This document shows positions 8,316 through 17,289 of a DNA stretch of 64,000 bases, one piece after another. The notes below the pieces were generated by a model, which saw nothing but the letters and a program-made list of their open reading frames with translations, was not told the origin of the DNA and made no database searches. The DNA comes from Verrucomicrobiaceae bacterium (lineage in GTDB: Bacteria > Verrucomicrobiota > Verrucomicrobiia > Verrucomicrobiales > Verrucomicrobiaceae), in contig JAIXYN010000098.1 of assembly GCA_027490195.1 (NCBI GenBank), positions 61,666 through 125,665 on the forward strand. The letters are read 5' to 3'. The first letter of the stretch is position 1. Every line of letters begins with the position of its first letter. The translations under genes were made by a program, and so were the position numbers.

Positions 8316-8841
8316 GCTGATCAACCACCGCAGACTCGCGATTTCCATCACCCTCGGTGTGCTGGCGGGCCTCGTCATGTTTGCCACCGCCCAGCAGTCG
8401 GTGCCGGCGGACTCCGGCATCAGCGCTTTTCTGCAGATGGTCCCGCCTGGAGCCGTGAACAAGGGCGCGGTCATCCCGTCCTTTGACTCCACTGGCCACC
8501 GTACATCGCTCATCACCGCAGACATGCTGCGCCGGGTGGATGACGAACGCATCTACGCGGAAAACCTCGTGGTGCAGATGTTCAATGCCAATCCAAAAAA
8601 CGACATGCGCATCGACTTGAAGACCGCCTTCTATCAGATGGCAGGAAGCGGTGGCTTGCTGCGCAGCACGGAACGCAGCCACGTCAGCAGTCCCACCTTC
8701 GACATTGAAGGTGACAGCCTCATCTTTGACACCGCAAAAAATCAGGGACGCATGACAGGAAACATCCACATGGTGATCTTTGACAGCAGCACTCTCAGCG
8801 GCGAGGTAACCCAACCCGCAGAATCACGCCCAACCAAGTGA
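8290..8841 (+). CDS. LptC-like membrane-anchored LPS export protein
   Basis: A protein of 183 aa with one N-terminal membrane helix (residues ~14-32, LAISITLGVLAGLVMFATA) followed by a periplasmic region. Its late segments (SPTFDIEGDSLIFDTAKNQGRMTGNIHMVI) have the beta-strand and GNI pattern of the OstA/LptC jellyroll family. It overlaps kdsA by 26 bases and is one base from the lptA-like gene, the usual lptC-lptA-lptB order. In that family it links the inner-membrane LptBFG transporter to LptA. Similarity is weak and the name rests mostly on position. Confidence 0.55.
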   Translation: MASFVTSLELINHRRLAISITLGVLAGLVMFATAQQSVPADSGISAFLQMVPPGAVNKGAVIPSFDSTGHRTSLITADMLRRVDDERIYAENLVVQMFNANPKNDMRIDLKTAFYQMAGSGGLLRSTERSHVSSPTFDIEGDSLIFDTAKNQGRMTGNIHMVIFDSSTLSGEVTQPAESRPTK

Positions 8842-8842
8842 T

Positions 8843-9835
8843 ATGAAGACGTCGTCCATATTCTACATTGCCCTGCTTCTCAGCAGCGTTGGCGCGTTGG
8901 CACAAGGCCCGGGCGGCATGCGCCCGATCTTTGATTTCCGCAAAAAGAAGGTGGATGAAGAAACCAAAGCCAAAGCCCTTGATGCGGCCAAAGAGGCCGC
9001 CAAGCAGGTGCCGGACTCGGTGAAGGACAAGGCCAAGGAGTTGCTGCTCTCGCCCGACAGCGCAGAAATGCGCCAGAAGGCGCTGCAGGCTGCCCAGTCG
9101 ATGATCCAGGGCACGGCTCCCAGCCCAGCAGGGACCACGCCCCCCGCCGCAGACACACCCCCGGCTCCACCACCAGCCCCCATGGTGGCTGTGGTTGAAA
9201 CACCACCACCTCCCCCCGTCGGCCCTCAGCCAAAACCTTTGCAGCCCATGAATCTGGACGAGGCACCCAAGGCCACCAAAGGACAGATCGACATCACTGC
9301 GACAAAGAATTCCTTCTTTGATGCCACCAACAGCTATGGTATTTTTACCGGCGATGTGAAAGCACGTCACCCCCAGATGTACATCGAATGCGAAGAGTTG
9401 GAACTCTTCATGACCAAGCAGGAAGGCGGAGTACTCGGCGCGCCTAAGCCCAAAAAAGTCGGCCCTGCGGCCAAAGACGCGGACATCCTCGCGGCCCCCA
9501 AAAAGGATGCCAACTCCGACCCGCCCATCGACAAGGCGGATGCACGCGGCCCCATGGTCACCATCGAGAAAATTTCGGAGGATGGTGAACTGCAGATCGG
9601 CCACTGCAAGCACCTGATCTATGACGGCAAAACCAAGAGGACTACCCTGCTTGAATGGCCTCAGGTGCAGGCTGGAAATCAGCTCCACAAGGCCACTGAA
9701 GCAGGCTGCATCATGATCATCGAGAAGAACGGCAAGCTTACCACCACGGGTGGACATGAGACGATCATCCTCCAGGGAGATGAAGTCACGCCCCGGAGAA
9801 ACGGTTTGAATTCGCCCGCACCCGCACCGCAGTGA
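8843..9835 (+). CDS. LptA/OstA-like periplasmic LPS transport protein
   Basis: A protein of 330 aa with an N-terminal signal peptide (MKTSSIFYIALLLSSVGALA). A charged Lys/Ala-rich helical region follows, then a proline-rich linker (about residues 93-135), then an OstA-like beta domain around NSYGIFTGDVKARHPQMYIE. It is longer than E. coli LptA (~185 aa) because of the linker and helical insert. By family and position it would bridge the periplasm and carry LPS from LptC to the outer membrane. Its last codons overlap the start region of lptB. Confidence 0.6.
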   Translation: MKTSSIFYIALLLSSVGALAQGPGGMRPIFDFRKKKVDEETKAKALDAAKEAAKQVPDSVKDKAKELLLSPDSAEMRQKALQAAQSMIQGTAPSPAGTTPPAADTPPAPPPAPMVAVVETPPPPPVGPQPKPLQPMNLDEAPKATKGQIDITATKNSFFDATNSYGIFTGDVKARHPQMYIECEELELFMTKQEGGVLGAPKPKKVGPAAKDADILAAPKKDANSDPPIDKADARGPMVTIEKISEDGELQIGHCKHLIYDGKTKRTTLLEWPQVQAGNQLHKATEAGCIMIIEKNGKLTTTGGHETIILQGDEVTPRRNGLNSPAPAPQ

Positions 9836-9837
9836 AC

Positions 9838-10686
9838 ATGGCTCCGCGAAAGAAAAGAATGAAGGACGCTGGTGGCCAGGAATCCCTGCCTGACTCGGAA
9901 CCTGCAGAATCATGGCAGACCGCGCCTGATGCGGGTACGCCAAGGCCCATCGTTCCTGACAGCAACACCCTCCTTCACACTGCAGGACTGAAAAAAGTCT
10001 ATGACGGCCGCGCCGTCGTCAATGGCGTCGATATCGAAGTCAAAAGCGGTGAAATCGTCGGACTCCTCGGCCCCAATGGGGCCGGCAAGACCACCACCTT
10101 CTACATGATCGTCGGTCTGGTGCAGCCAAACGGTGGCAAGGTGATGTTCGATGGCAAAGACACCACCCATCAGCCGATGTACATGCGCTCTCGGCTCGGC
10201 ATGGGCTACCTGCCGCAGGAGGAGTCCATCTTCCGCCGCCTCACGGTGCGGGAAAACATCATGGGCGTCATGGAGACTCAGCCCTACACTCGCGAGGAGA
10301 GTGAGGAACAGACCCAGTCCCTGATGGAAAAGTTCGGCATTGATCATGTGGCGGATAATCTCGCCATCACCCTCAGCGGTGGCGAAAAGCGCCGCCTCAC
10401 CATCGCCCGCTCGCTCGTCACCAACCCCAAGTTGCTCATGCTCGATGAGCCCTTCAGCGGCGTTGATCCCATCGCCGTCAGCGAAATTCAGGAGATCATC
10501 CGCATGCTCCGCGCCGCCGGTCTCGCCATTCTTATCACCGATCACAACGTCCGTGAAACTCTCAATATCGTGGACCGCGCCTACCTCATCTTTGAGGGCA
10601 AGGTGCGCCGCCATGGCAGCAAAGACTTTCTCGTCAATGACGACGAAGCCCGTCGCCTCTACCTGGGCGAAGGGTTCACCATGTAA
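9838..10686 (+). CDS. lptB: LPS export ABC transporter ATP-binding protein LptB
   Basis: A protein of 282 aa. It has Walker A GPNGAGKTT (residues 78-85), a PQEESIFRRLTVREN stretch typical of LptB, signature LSGGEKRR and Walker B LLMLDEPFSGVDP. As the cytoplasmic motor of LptBFG it would extract LPS from the inner membrane. A hydrophilic N-terminal extension of roughly 45 residues precedes the ATPase core, making it longer than the usual ~240 aa. ATG 9838 was chosen; a GTG at 9832 overlapping the lptA-like stop is also possible. lptF and lptG are not in this window. Confidence 0.93.
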   Translation: MAPRKKRMKDAGGQESLPDSEPAESWQTAPDAGTPRPIVPDSNTLLHTAGLKKVYDGRAVVNGVDIEVKSGEIVGLLGPNGAGKTTTFYMIVGLVQPNGGKVMFDGKDTTHQPMYMRSRLGMGYLPQEESIFRRLTVRENIMGVMETQPYTREESEEQTQSLMEKFGIDHVADNLAITLSGGEKRRLTIARSLVTNPKLLMLDEPFSGVDPIAVSEIQEIIRMLRAAGLAILITDHNVRETLNIVDRAYLIFEGKVRRHGSKDFLVNDDEARRLYLGEGFTM

Positions 10687-10716
10687 ATTTTAAACCAACC
10701 CAAAAAGGAGAACACC

Positions 10717-11313
10717 ATGCAAAAACACAACGTCAACCTCCCAATCATCGTCACAGGACGACACATGGAAATCACCGATGCGATCCGCGAGTACGCGCAT
10801 AAAAAGATCGAAGGACTCCACCTTGATTATCCCCGCATCATCGAGGCCAAGGTCATTCTCGACGTCCAGTCCCATCACCGGCACTTCGCAGAAATCATCC
10901 TTTTCTGTGCCGATCACATCGTCATTGAAGTGAAGTCCATCACCGAAGATATCTATGCTTCGATCGACGAAAGCGCCGCCAAAATCGCCCGGCGCATGCG
11001 CAAGTACAAGACCCGCCTGCTCAAAACCCACCGCCCGCGCAAGGAAGTCTCCATCCGCCACATTGAGGAGCAGGTCTTCCATCAGGAAGTTCTCCACACC
11101 GAGGAGGAGCACATTGAGCCCGCCTACGTGCACCAGGAGAAGTACAAAATCCGCCCTCTCTATGCGGATGAAGCCATCATGGACCTCGAAATCAGCGATC
11201 GTCCTTTCGTGCTCTTCCACAATCAGAAGACCCACAAGCTCGCCCTCCTGTTCCGTCGCAAAGACGGCGACTACGGCCTCATCGAGCCTGAAATGGAAGC
11301 CGTTGCCAAGTAA
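10717..11313 (+). CDS. hpf: Ribosome hibernation-promoting factor, long form
   Basis: A protein of 198 aa with an N-terminal S30AE domain (IIVTGRHMEITDAIREYAHKK) and a C-terminal domain (IRPLYADEAIMDLEISDRPF) found in long HPF, which dimerises 70S ribosomes into inactive 100S particles in stationary phase. A strong ribosome-binding site, AAGGAG, lies 8 bases before the ATG. The lptB-hpf adjacency matches the enterobacterial lptB-rpoN-hpf order with rpoN missing. A rho-independent terminator follows. Confidence 0.92.
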   Translation: MQKHNVNLPIIVTGRHMEITDAIREYAHKKIEGLHLDYPRIIEAKVILDVQSHHRHFAEIILFCADHIVIEVKSITEDIYASIDESAAKIARRMRKYKTRLLKTHRPRKEVSIRHIEEQVFHQEVLHTEEEHIEPAYVHQEKYKIRPLYADEAIMDLEISDRPFVLFHNQKTHKLALLFRRKDGDYGLIEPEMEAVAK

Positions 11314-11344
11314 GGCAATTGCAGTCCTTTAACTCACCCACGGA

Positions 11345-11373
11345 GCGGCCTGAATTCAGGCCGCTTCTTTTTT
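11345..11373 (+). terminator. Rho-independent terminator after hpf
   Basis: A perfect palindrome GCGGCCTGAATTCAGGCCGC (11345-11364) is followed by a TTCTTTTTT tract. It ends the kdsA-to-hpf run. The stop codon of the convergent acyltransferase gene (11356-11358) lies inside the stem. Confidence 0.85.
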
Positions 11374-13164
11374 GTGGCTCGCCAGATACTGCCGACAGTT
11401 TTCATCGCCCATGTACTTCGCCAGCAGACGTGCGTCAGTTTCGGTGAAATCCACCATGATCAGGCCATCCACCACCGAGGAGAAATCCTTGTCCACATTG
11501 AAGCTCAGCAGCGTCGCGTTCAGCTTCAAGTAATGCTTCAGCAGAATGGGGATGCCCTTGCCGTCCGTTTCCAGGCTGGAGATCAGCGCAGAGCAGTCGT
11601 CCACATTCTGCAGATCCGCGCTGATGAACTCGCGCATCATGCGGCGGGTACGCATGTAGCGGAAGGGATTGCGCGCCTTCACAAAACTCGAGAGGTGCGG
11701 GTGCATCCGGTTGTCCTGCAAAAACTCCACGATCATCTTCCGCGACAGGCTGCTGTAGTCCTTGCTGATGCTCACCGGACCAAACAGCTTTTTGTAATGC
11801 GGATTCCGCGCAATCCAGTGCGCGATGCCCTTCCAAAGCAAAGGCAGGGAGGCCAGATTGCGCTGGTAGGCCTTGATGATGAAACTGCGCCCCATCTCCA
11901 CCGCATGTTCCAGATTCGCCAGGAACGGCTTTTCAAACCGGAACAGCGTGCTGGTGTAGAGTCCTTTAGATCCGTACTCGCGCAAAATGATGTCCGCACG
12001 CCCGAGCCGGTAGGCACCAGCGACCTGCTCCTTCTCCTCATCCCATAGGATGAGGTGTTCGTAATACCGGTCGTACTTGTCGAGGTCGATCTCATTGCCG
12101 CTGCCCTCACCCACTTCACGGAAGGTGATCTCGCGCAGACGCCCAATCTCCGGCAGCAGCGTCGGAATTTCGTGAGAGTGCGCCTGATAGACGGACAAAC
12201 CGCCCTGCCCGACCAGCCGGCCCCCACGGGCACGGATGCGGTCGATCTCCTCCACCATGTGATCCTGCTGCGTTTCAGACGGCGGCGTGATCGTGATGTT
12301 TTCACCCGTCACAGTCAGCTTGGCCGAATCTTCCTTGCCACGCTGATGCAGCACAAACGTGTGAATGCGCAGATAGCGGGTGAGGGATTCATCATCCTCA
12401 AATTTCTTCAGGCGCGAGTAGGGGATGGGCTGCCCCACGTTCATCGGCACCAGAGTGTTGGCACGGTTGCAGAATTCGCGCAGCAGCAGGCCGGTCCGCA
12501 GACGCGGGTGGATCATCCCGGCGGCATGAAACAGCGCACTGTTGGTGCCGGGGAAGTACACCGGCAGCACGGTCGCCTGAGTGCGGCGCACCAGGGAGCC
12601 CACATGGTTGCTCCATGCCGGTTCATCAATGCCACGCCCAGGTTTGTAGGAGGCCACTTCACCTGCGGGGAAAATAATCAGCGCGCCACCGCCACGGAGC
12701 AGCCGGATAGCCTCCTTCATCGGTGCCAGATTGCGCTTAGCGGAACCTTCACCCCCAAAGGGGTCCACAGGGATCACATGGTCTGCCAGTTCCTTCATCG
12801 CCAGCAGCAGCGAATTGGTCATCACCTTCAGATCGGGCCGGAACTGCCCCGCCCAGCGGGCCAGCATGATGGGGTCAATCACCCCAAACGGATGATTGGC
12901 CACAATGATCAGCGGTCCCTGCTTGGGGAACTCAAACTCTGCCGGCAGATTGACTTCTTCTTGCAGTCTGAGCGAATGCGCCACCGAATCAAACCATGCA
13001 AATGCATTGGGGTGCTGCGGGTGCATTCTGAACAGCCGCGCAGACTCCTCGTAGCATTCATTGAAACCGCGCAGTCCCAGCGCCTTCTCCACGGCAGGAC
13101 CGATCAGGCGGTAGATCCGCCGCTGAAATGGGGTTTTGAGATGCTCGCTGAGGTCGATAACCAT
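11356..13164 (-). CDS. Two-domain acyltransferase: PlsC/OlsA-like plus OlsB-like (OlsF-like)
   Basis: A protein of 602 aa. Residues ~75-290 form a lysophospholipid acyltransferase domain with the NHPFGVIDPIML block and IIFPAGEVASY. Residues ~330-570 resemble the OlsB/hemolysin-type GNAT acyltransferases (AGAYRLGRADII, GRSFIIKAYQRN, HYKKLFGPVSISKDY). Fusions of these two activities make ornithine or related amino-acid lipids: one domain N-acylates the amino acid and the other O-acylates the product. The amino-acid substrate (ornithine, glycine or another) cannot be decided. It is a single gene with no obvious operon partner, convergent with hpf. Confidence 0.75.
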   Translation of the reverse strand: MVIDLSEHLKTPFQRRIYRLIGPAVEKALGLRGFNECYEESARLFRMHPQHPNAFAWFDSVAHSLRLQEEVNLPAEFEFPKQGPLIIVANHPFGVIDPIMLARWAGQFRPDLKVMTNSLLLAMKELADHVIPVDPFGGEGSAKRNLAPMKEAIRLLRGGGALIIFPAGEVASYKPGRGIDEPAWSNHVGSLVRRTQATVLPVYFPGTNSALFHAAGMIHPRLRTGLLLREFCNRANTLVPMNVGQPIPYSRLKKFEDDESLTRYLRIHTFVLHQRGKEDSAKLTVTGENITITPPSETQQDHMVEEIDRIRARGGRLVGQGGLSVYQAHSHEIPTLLPEIGRLREITFREVGEGSGNEIDLDKYDRYYEHLILWDEEKEQVAGAYRLGRADIILREYGSKGLYTSTLFRFEKPFLANLEHAVEMGRSFIIKAYQRNLASLPLLWKGIAHWIARNPHYKKLFGPVSISKDYSSLSRKMIVEFLQDNRMHPHLSSFVKARNPFRYMRTRRMMREFISADLQNVDDCSALISSLETDGKGIPILLKHYLKLNATLLSFNVDKDFSSVVDGLIMVDFTETDARLLAKYMGDENCRQYLASHKKEAA

Positions 13165-13269
13165 GGGGCTGTCTGTGGTTTTAGGCAGTGATCACCACCC
13201 ATCCTCACGAATACGCTTCAAGCAAGCACCATCAGCGTATCGATTTTGCCATTCTTCTAAATGAATTTG

Positions 13270-14022
13270 TCACTTCAGCGCATTCTGGATTTGACTCATC
13301 CAGAATTCTGCTCGGGCGGCGAAGGTCAGTTCATCCTTTTGGTACAGTACTCCGCGTGACACATTCACTAGCAGCGGCGCCTTCCGCCCGCTGCCTTTCA
13401 GCGCCCCCAGATCGCCCCCCTGAGCTCCCAGCCCCGGGATCAGCAGCGGCACATCCGGGATGTGATCCAGCACATTCGGCGCAGCATTCGTCAAACCCAC
13501 CACCAGACCCGCCTGCGGGTGCCCGGCGGTCATCGCGGCCACCAGTTCATACACCTGGCGGTCGCCAGTCGGCTGCAGCTCAATGTCCTTTGCACCCGGA
13601 TTCGAGGTCACGCCCAGCAGGTACAGTCCTTTGTCCGCGTATTTCAAAAACGGCTCCAGCGTATCCCGGCCCATGTAGGCGTTCAGCGTTACCGCATCCA
13701 CGTTCATCGCCTCAAAACAAGCCTTCGCGTAATACCCCTGCGTCTCGCCGATGTCCCCACGCTTCACATCCAGCACCACCGGGATCTCCTTTGGAATCTC
13801 CTGCAAAATCTCCTCCAGCATCTTCATCCCCCGCCAGCCCAGCGCCTCAAAGTAGGCCGAGTTCGGCTTGAACGCCGCCGCATAAGGAGCCGTCTGCGCG
13901 ATCACCTCCAGAATCCACCGCTTCGTCGATTCCTCCGCGTTTTCCGCCCTTACATCCAGCCCCACACAGAGGTTCGATCCAGTCTTGGCGATGCGTTGAT
14001 TCAGTTTGTCGAGAAAAGTCAT
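13270..14022 (-). CDS. pyrF: Orotidine-5'-phosphate decarboxylase
   Basis: A protein of 250 aa of the longer type 2 OMP decarboxylases. It catalyses the last step of UMP synthesis. Diagnostic segments are CVGLDVR, FKPNSAYFEALG, the catalytic VLDVKRGDIGET and VTSNPGAKD. ATG 14022 forms an ATGA overlap with the stop of the upstream membrane-protein gene, which supports this start over one 48 bases further upstream. Its operon partners are two membrane proteins of unknown function. Confidence 0.92.
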   Translation of the reverse strand: MTFLDKLNQRIAKTGSNLCVGLDVRAENAEESTKRWILEVIAQTAPYAAAFKPNSAYFEALGWRGMKMLEEILQEIPKEIPVVLDVKRGDIGETQGYYAKACFEAMNVDAVTLNAYMGRDTLEPFLKYADKGLYLLGVTSNPGAKDIELQPTGDRQVYELVAAMTAGHPQAGLVVGLTNAAPNVLDHIPDVPLLIPGLGAQGGDLGALKGSGRKAPLLVNVSRGVLYQKDELTFAARAEFWMSQIQNALK

Positions 14023-14399
14023 GACAAATGGCTTGGCACAGCCTGCGGCCTCGGGCAAGAAACTTGGCAAACGATCACTCCAACGAAAGGGGGCGGCTTA
14101 GCCACCTCATCCTTGAGTATTTTCAGCCAGAACCAGCCCATCCCCATCATCAAAACTCCGAGCAGGATATACGCCGGGCGCAGGTTCGAATAACTCATCG
14201 TCCCGGTATAGTGATCCACCACAGTGGCACACGCCGCTCCGGTCACAAACAGCACGATGCAGTAGCCCCACGCTTTACGTGCCTGTGCAGGGGAGTGCTC
14301 CTCATCAGCATGCGGGGCGGAAAAGCCGCCAAGACTGGCAAACCCTCCCAATAAAGCCGCCAGCAACAGCAGGCGCCGCCATTCAAAATTAAATTCCAT
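14019..14399 (-). CDS. Small membrane protein of unknown function (paralogue of upstream gene)
   Basis: A protein of 126 aa with hydrophobic stretches at ~8-25, ~47-62 and ~76-95. The segment ATVVDHYTGTMSYSNLRPAYIL resembles HVVDYYAGRVTGPAYVL of the neighbouring larger gene, so the two are likely paralogues that share a core. It overlaps the upstream gene by 11 bases and pyrF by 4, so all three are coupled. No known family recognised. Confidence 0.6.
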   Translation of the reverse strand: MEFNFEWRRLLLLAALLGGFASLGGFSAPHADEEHSPAQARKAWGYCIVLFVTGAACATVVDHYTGTMSYSNLRPAYILLGVLMMGMGWFWLKILKDEVAKPPPFVGVIVCQVSCPRPQAVPSHLS

Positions 14400-14985
14400 C
14401 GGAGGTCTTGGCTTTGAAGCGAAGGTTCCCTTTGTGCTGGCTGAAATCGATCTTTTTCATCAAATTGAGCAGCAAGACCTCGCGTTCTTGCCCTGGGTAG
14501 TCCGCAAGCCCCTGCCATTTGTTCGCCGTGTGCAGAACCGTCAGCAAATGAGCCAGCTTCTGTTCCAGTCCGGCTTCTTCCGGGACACGCGTCCGAATGC
14601 GATGCAGGTTCTTCAGCAACAACAAGGGACCGCCCAGGAATATTTGACTCAGCACATAGGCCGGACCCGTGACCCTGCCCGCGTAGTAATCCACCACATG
14701 TGCGCCTGCCGTGTCGGCGGCTCCTCCAAAATCATGACACAGCGCCGACTCGGCATAGCTTTGAAATCCCTCGCCATTTTTCCAAGTCCGCCACCCGCTG
14801 AAGGTGACACCTCCCAGTGCTGCAACGGCAATCCATGGAGCACTCCCTGTGGAATAGCCAAAGGCATGCAGTGCCATGCTCGCTCCATACTTGAAGAACA
14901 GCCATGCCAGCGCATAACACACCAAGCTGCCTGCGAGGCCGACTACCCCCCAGATGATCTGGCTGCGATTAAATACTGAAATCAT
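14389..14985 (-). CDS. Membrane protein of unknown function
   Basis: A protein of 198 aa with an N-terminal membrane segment (IIWGVVGLAGSLVCYALAWLFF), a second near residues 45-60 and a third around GPAYVLSQIFLGGPLLLL, then a ~75-residue charged cytoplasmic-looking tail. The HVVDYYAG motif is shared with the next gene. It is first in the run leading to pyrF and divergent from purE, with 87 bases between starts. Function unknown. Confidence 0.6.
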   Translation of the reverse strand: MISVFNRSQIIWGVVGLAGSLVCYALAWLFFKYGASMALHAFGYSTGSAPWIAVAALGGVTFSGWRTWKNGEGFQSYAESALCHDFGGAADTAGAHVVDYYAGRVTGPAYVLSQIFLGGPLLLLKNLHRIRTRVPEEAGLEQKLAHLLTVLHTANKWQGLADYPGQEREVLLLNLMKKIDFSQHKGNLRFKAKTSDGI

Positions 14986-15072
14986 GACTGGCCCCCTATA
15001 AGCCCGTGGCAAATCTCATCCAGAAAAAATTTGTGTCGGACCACCCTGCCGCCATTCTGACCACCTTTCCCG

Positions 15073-15590
<518 letters not shown>

Positions 15591-15594
<4 letters not shown>

Positions 15595-16739
15595 AGTTCC
15601 CGCCTCCTTCGACCATCGGCGTCCTTGGCGGCGGCCAGCTCGGCCGCATGCTCGCCCTCGAAGCCCGCCGCGCCGGTCATCGCATCGCCATCTTCACCGA
15701 CGAACCCCAGGGCTGCCCCGCCGGACAGTTCGCCGACCTCGAAATCAACGCCGCCTACTCCGACACCGCCGCCCTGGATAACTTCCTGCAGCAGGTCGAT
15801 GTCGTCACCGCCGAGTTCGAAAACATCCCCGCCGCCTGCCTCGCCGCCGTTGAGGCCGTGAAGCCCCTGCGCCCCGGTGCCAGGGCCCTCATCACCACCC
15901 AGCATCGCGAGCGCGAAAAAAACTTCCTGCGAGATCAAGGCATCGCCTGCGCCCCCTTCCGGGTTATAGACGACCTCCCCGGCCTCGAAGCCGCCGTCGC
16001 CGAGCTCGGCCGCCCCTGCGTCATCAAAACCGCCGCCTTCGGTTACGACGGCAAAGGCCAGTGCAAAGTCACCGCAGAGACCGATCTCGCCGAAGCCTGG
16101 AGCGGCTTCATTGGCCAGCGCGCCGTCGTCGAGCAATGGGTCACCTTCGTCTGCGAAGTCTCCGTCGTCGGCGCCCGCAGCATTGATGGCACCATGGCCA
16201 CCCACGGCTGCGTCGAAAACCAGCACACCCACCACATTCTCGACGTCACCATCGCCCCCGCCCGTGTCGATCCGCAGATCACCGAGCAAGCCATCGCCCT
16301 CTGGAAAGCCGTCGCCGAAGGCCTCGACTACGTCGGCACCATGGCCGTCGAAATGTTCGTCACCACCGATGGCAAAGTCATCGTCAACGAGATCGCCCCC
16401 CGACCCCACAACAGCGGCCACTACACCATCGACGCCTGCCGCACCAATCAGTTCCAGCAGCAGCAGCGCGCCATCTGCGGCCTCCCCCTCGGCGATGCCA
16501 CCCAGCACACCCCCGCCGTCATGATCAATCTCCTCGGCGACGTCTGGCCCGCCCCCCTCGTCCACCCCGACTGGTCCCCCGTCCTCAACCACCCCCGCGC
16601 CAAGCTCCACCTCTACGGCAAACGCGAAGCCCGCCCCCGCCGCAAAATGGGCCACTTCACCATCCTCGGTGATACTATCGACCAGGCGCTCAAGGACGCA
16701 CTCGCGATACGGAAGGCGTTGGGGATTGGGGCAGACTAA
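15591..16739 (+). CDS. purK: 5-(carboxyamino)imidazole ribonucleotide synthase
   Basis: A protein of 382 aa in the ATP-grasp family. It carboxylates AIR with bicarbonate and ATP to form N5-CAIR for PurE. Evidence: the N-terminal IGVLGGGQLGRMLALEA, CVIKTAAFGYDGKGQ nucleotide-binding stretch and VNEIAPRPHNSGHYTIDAC. The start is fixed by the ATGA overlap with purE. The stop overlaps by three bases the stop of a convergent toxin gene. Confidence 0.95.
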
Positions 16740-17029
16740 CGCAGCCTTTTCAGGTTCAACTGCTGGGCAAAATGCACCAGCGTGACAATTTCCACCTCAT
16801 CAAGCAACACGCGGTAAATGATGCGATAGGACGCCACATGAACCTCTCGTACATCCAAATCCAGTGCCTCATGGACTGGATGTCCCACATGCGGATGAAG
16901 CGCGAGAACATCCGTTCGTTCGATGATTCTGGCTGCCATCCGATCCGCATAAAACGCCGAATCTTTGGCGATGTAGGCCCGAATGGCTCGCAAATCTTTC
17001 CGTGCCTGGCTGGACCAGAAAACATTCAC
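16736..17029 (-). CDS. RelE/ParE-family toxin
   Basis: A protein of 97 aa beginning VFWSSQARKDLRAIRAYIAKDS with HPHVGHPV and VASYRIIYRV segments, typical of the RelE/ParE fold. ParE members poison gyrase and RelE members cleave mRNA; sequence alone does not decide. It overlaps its antitoxin gene by 4 bases. Full length and apparently intact. Confidence 0.82.
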   Translation of the reverse strand: MNVFWSSQARKDLRAIRAYIAKDSAFYADRMAARIIERTDVLALHPHVGHPVHEALDLDVREVHVASYRIIYRVLLDEVEIVTLVHFAQQLNLKRLR

Positions 17030-17223
17030 GCCACGCCAAACTCACGTTTGATGCTCGCCTGCGAATGACGCCGACCTGCATTCAAGTCGGCGAGGCCCGC
17101 CTCGATTTTCTGCCGCACAAAAATCTGCTGCATCACGTCGTCCCACGAAGCAGTAGCAGGCAGCTTTTCGATCAACCTGCGAGCCTGACTTTTGGCGCTG
17201 AGAACCTTGGTCTTAGTTTTCAT
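17026..17223 (-). CDS. Antitoxin partner of RelE/ParE toxin
   Basis: A protein of 65 aa, rich in Lys and Arg. The stretch RLIEKLPATASWDDVMQQIFVRQKIEAGLADL is a helical region seen in antitoxins that accompany ParE-like toxins. It is translated first and overlaps the toxin start by 4 bases. It presumably neutralises the toxin; autoregulation is likely by family, but no operator was identified. Confidence 0.75.
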   Translation of the reverse strand: MKTKTKVLSAKSQARRLIEKLPATASWDDVMQQIFVRQKIEAGLADLNAGRRHSQASIKREFGVA

Positions 17224-17289
17224 GATTCAAGATGCTGTCATTAACACATTTCTCAAGATCGCACTTGGAGGTCGTTTGAGTTGGGACCC

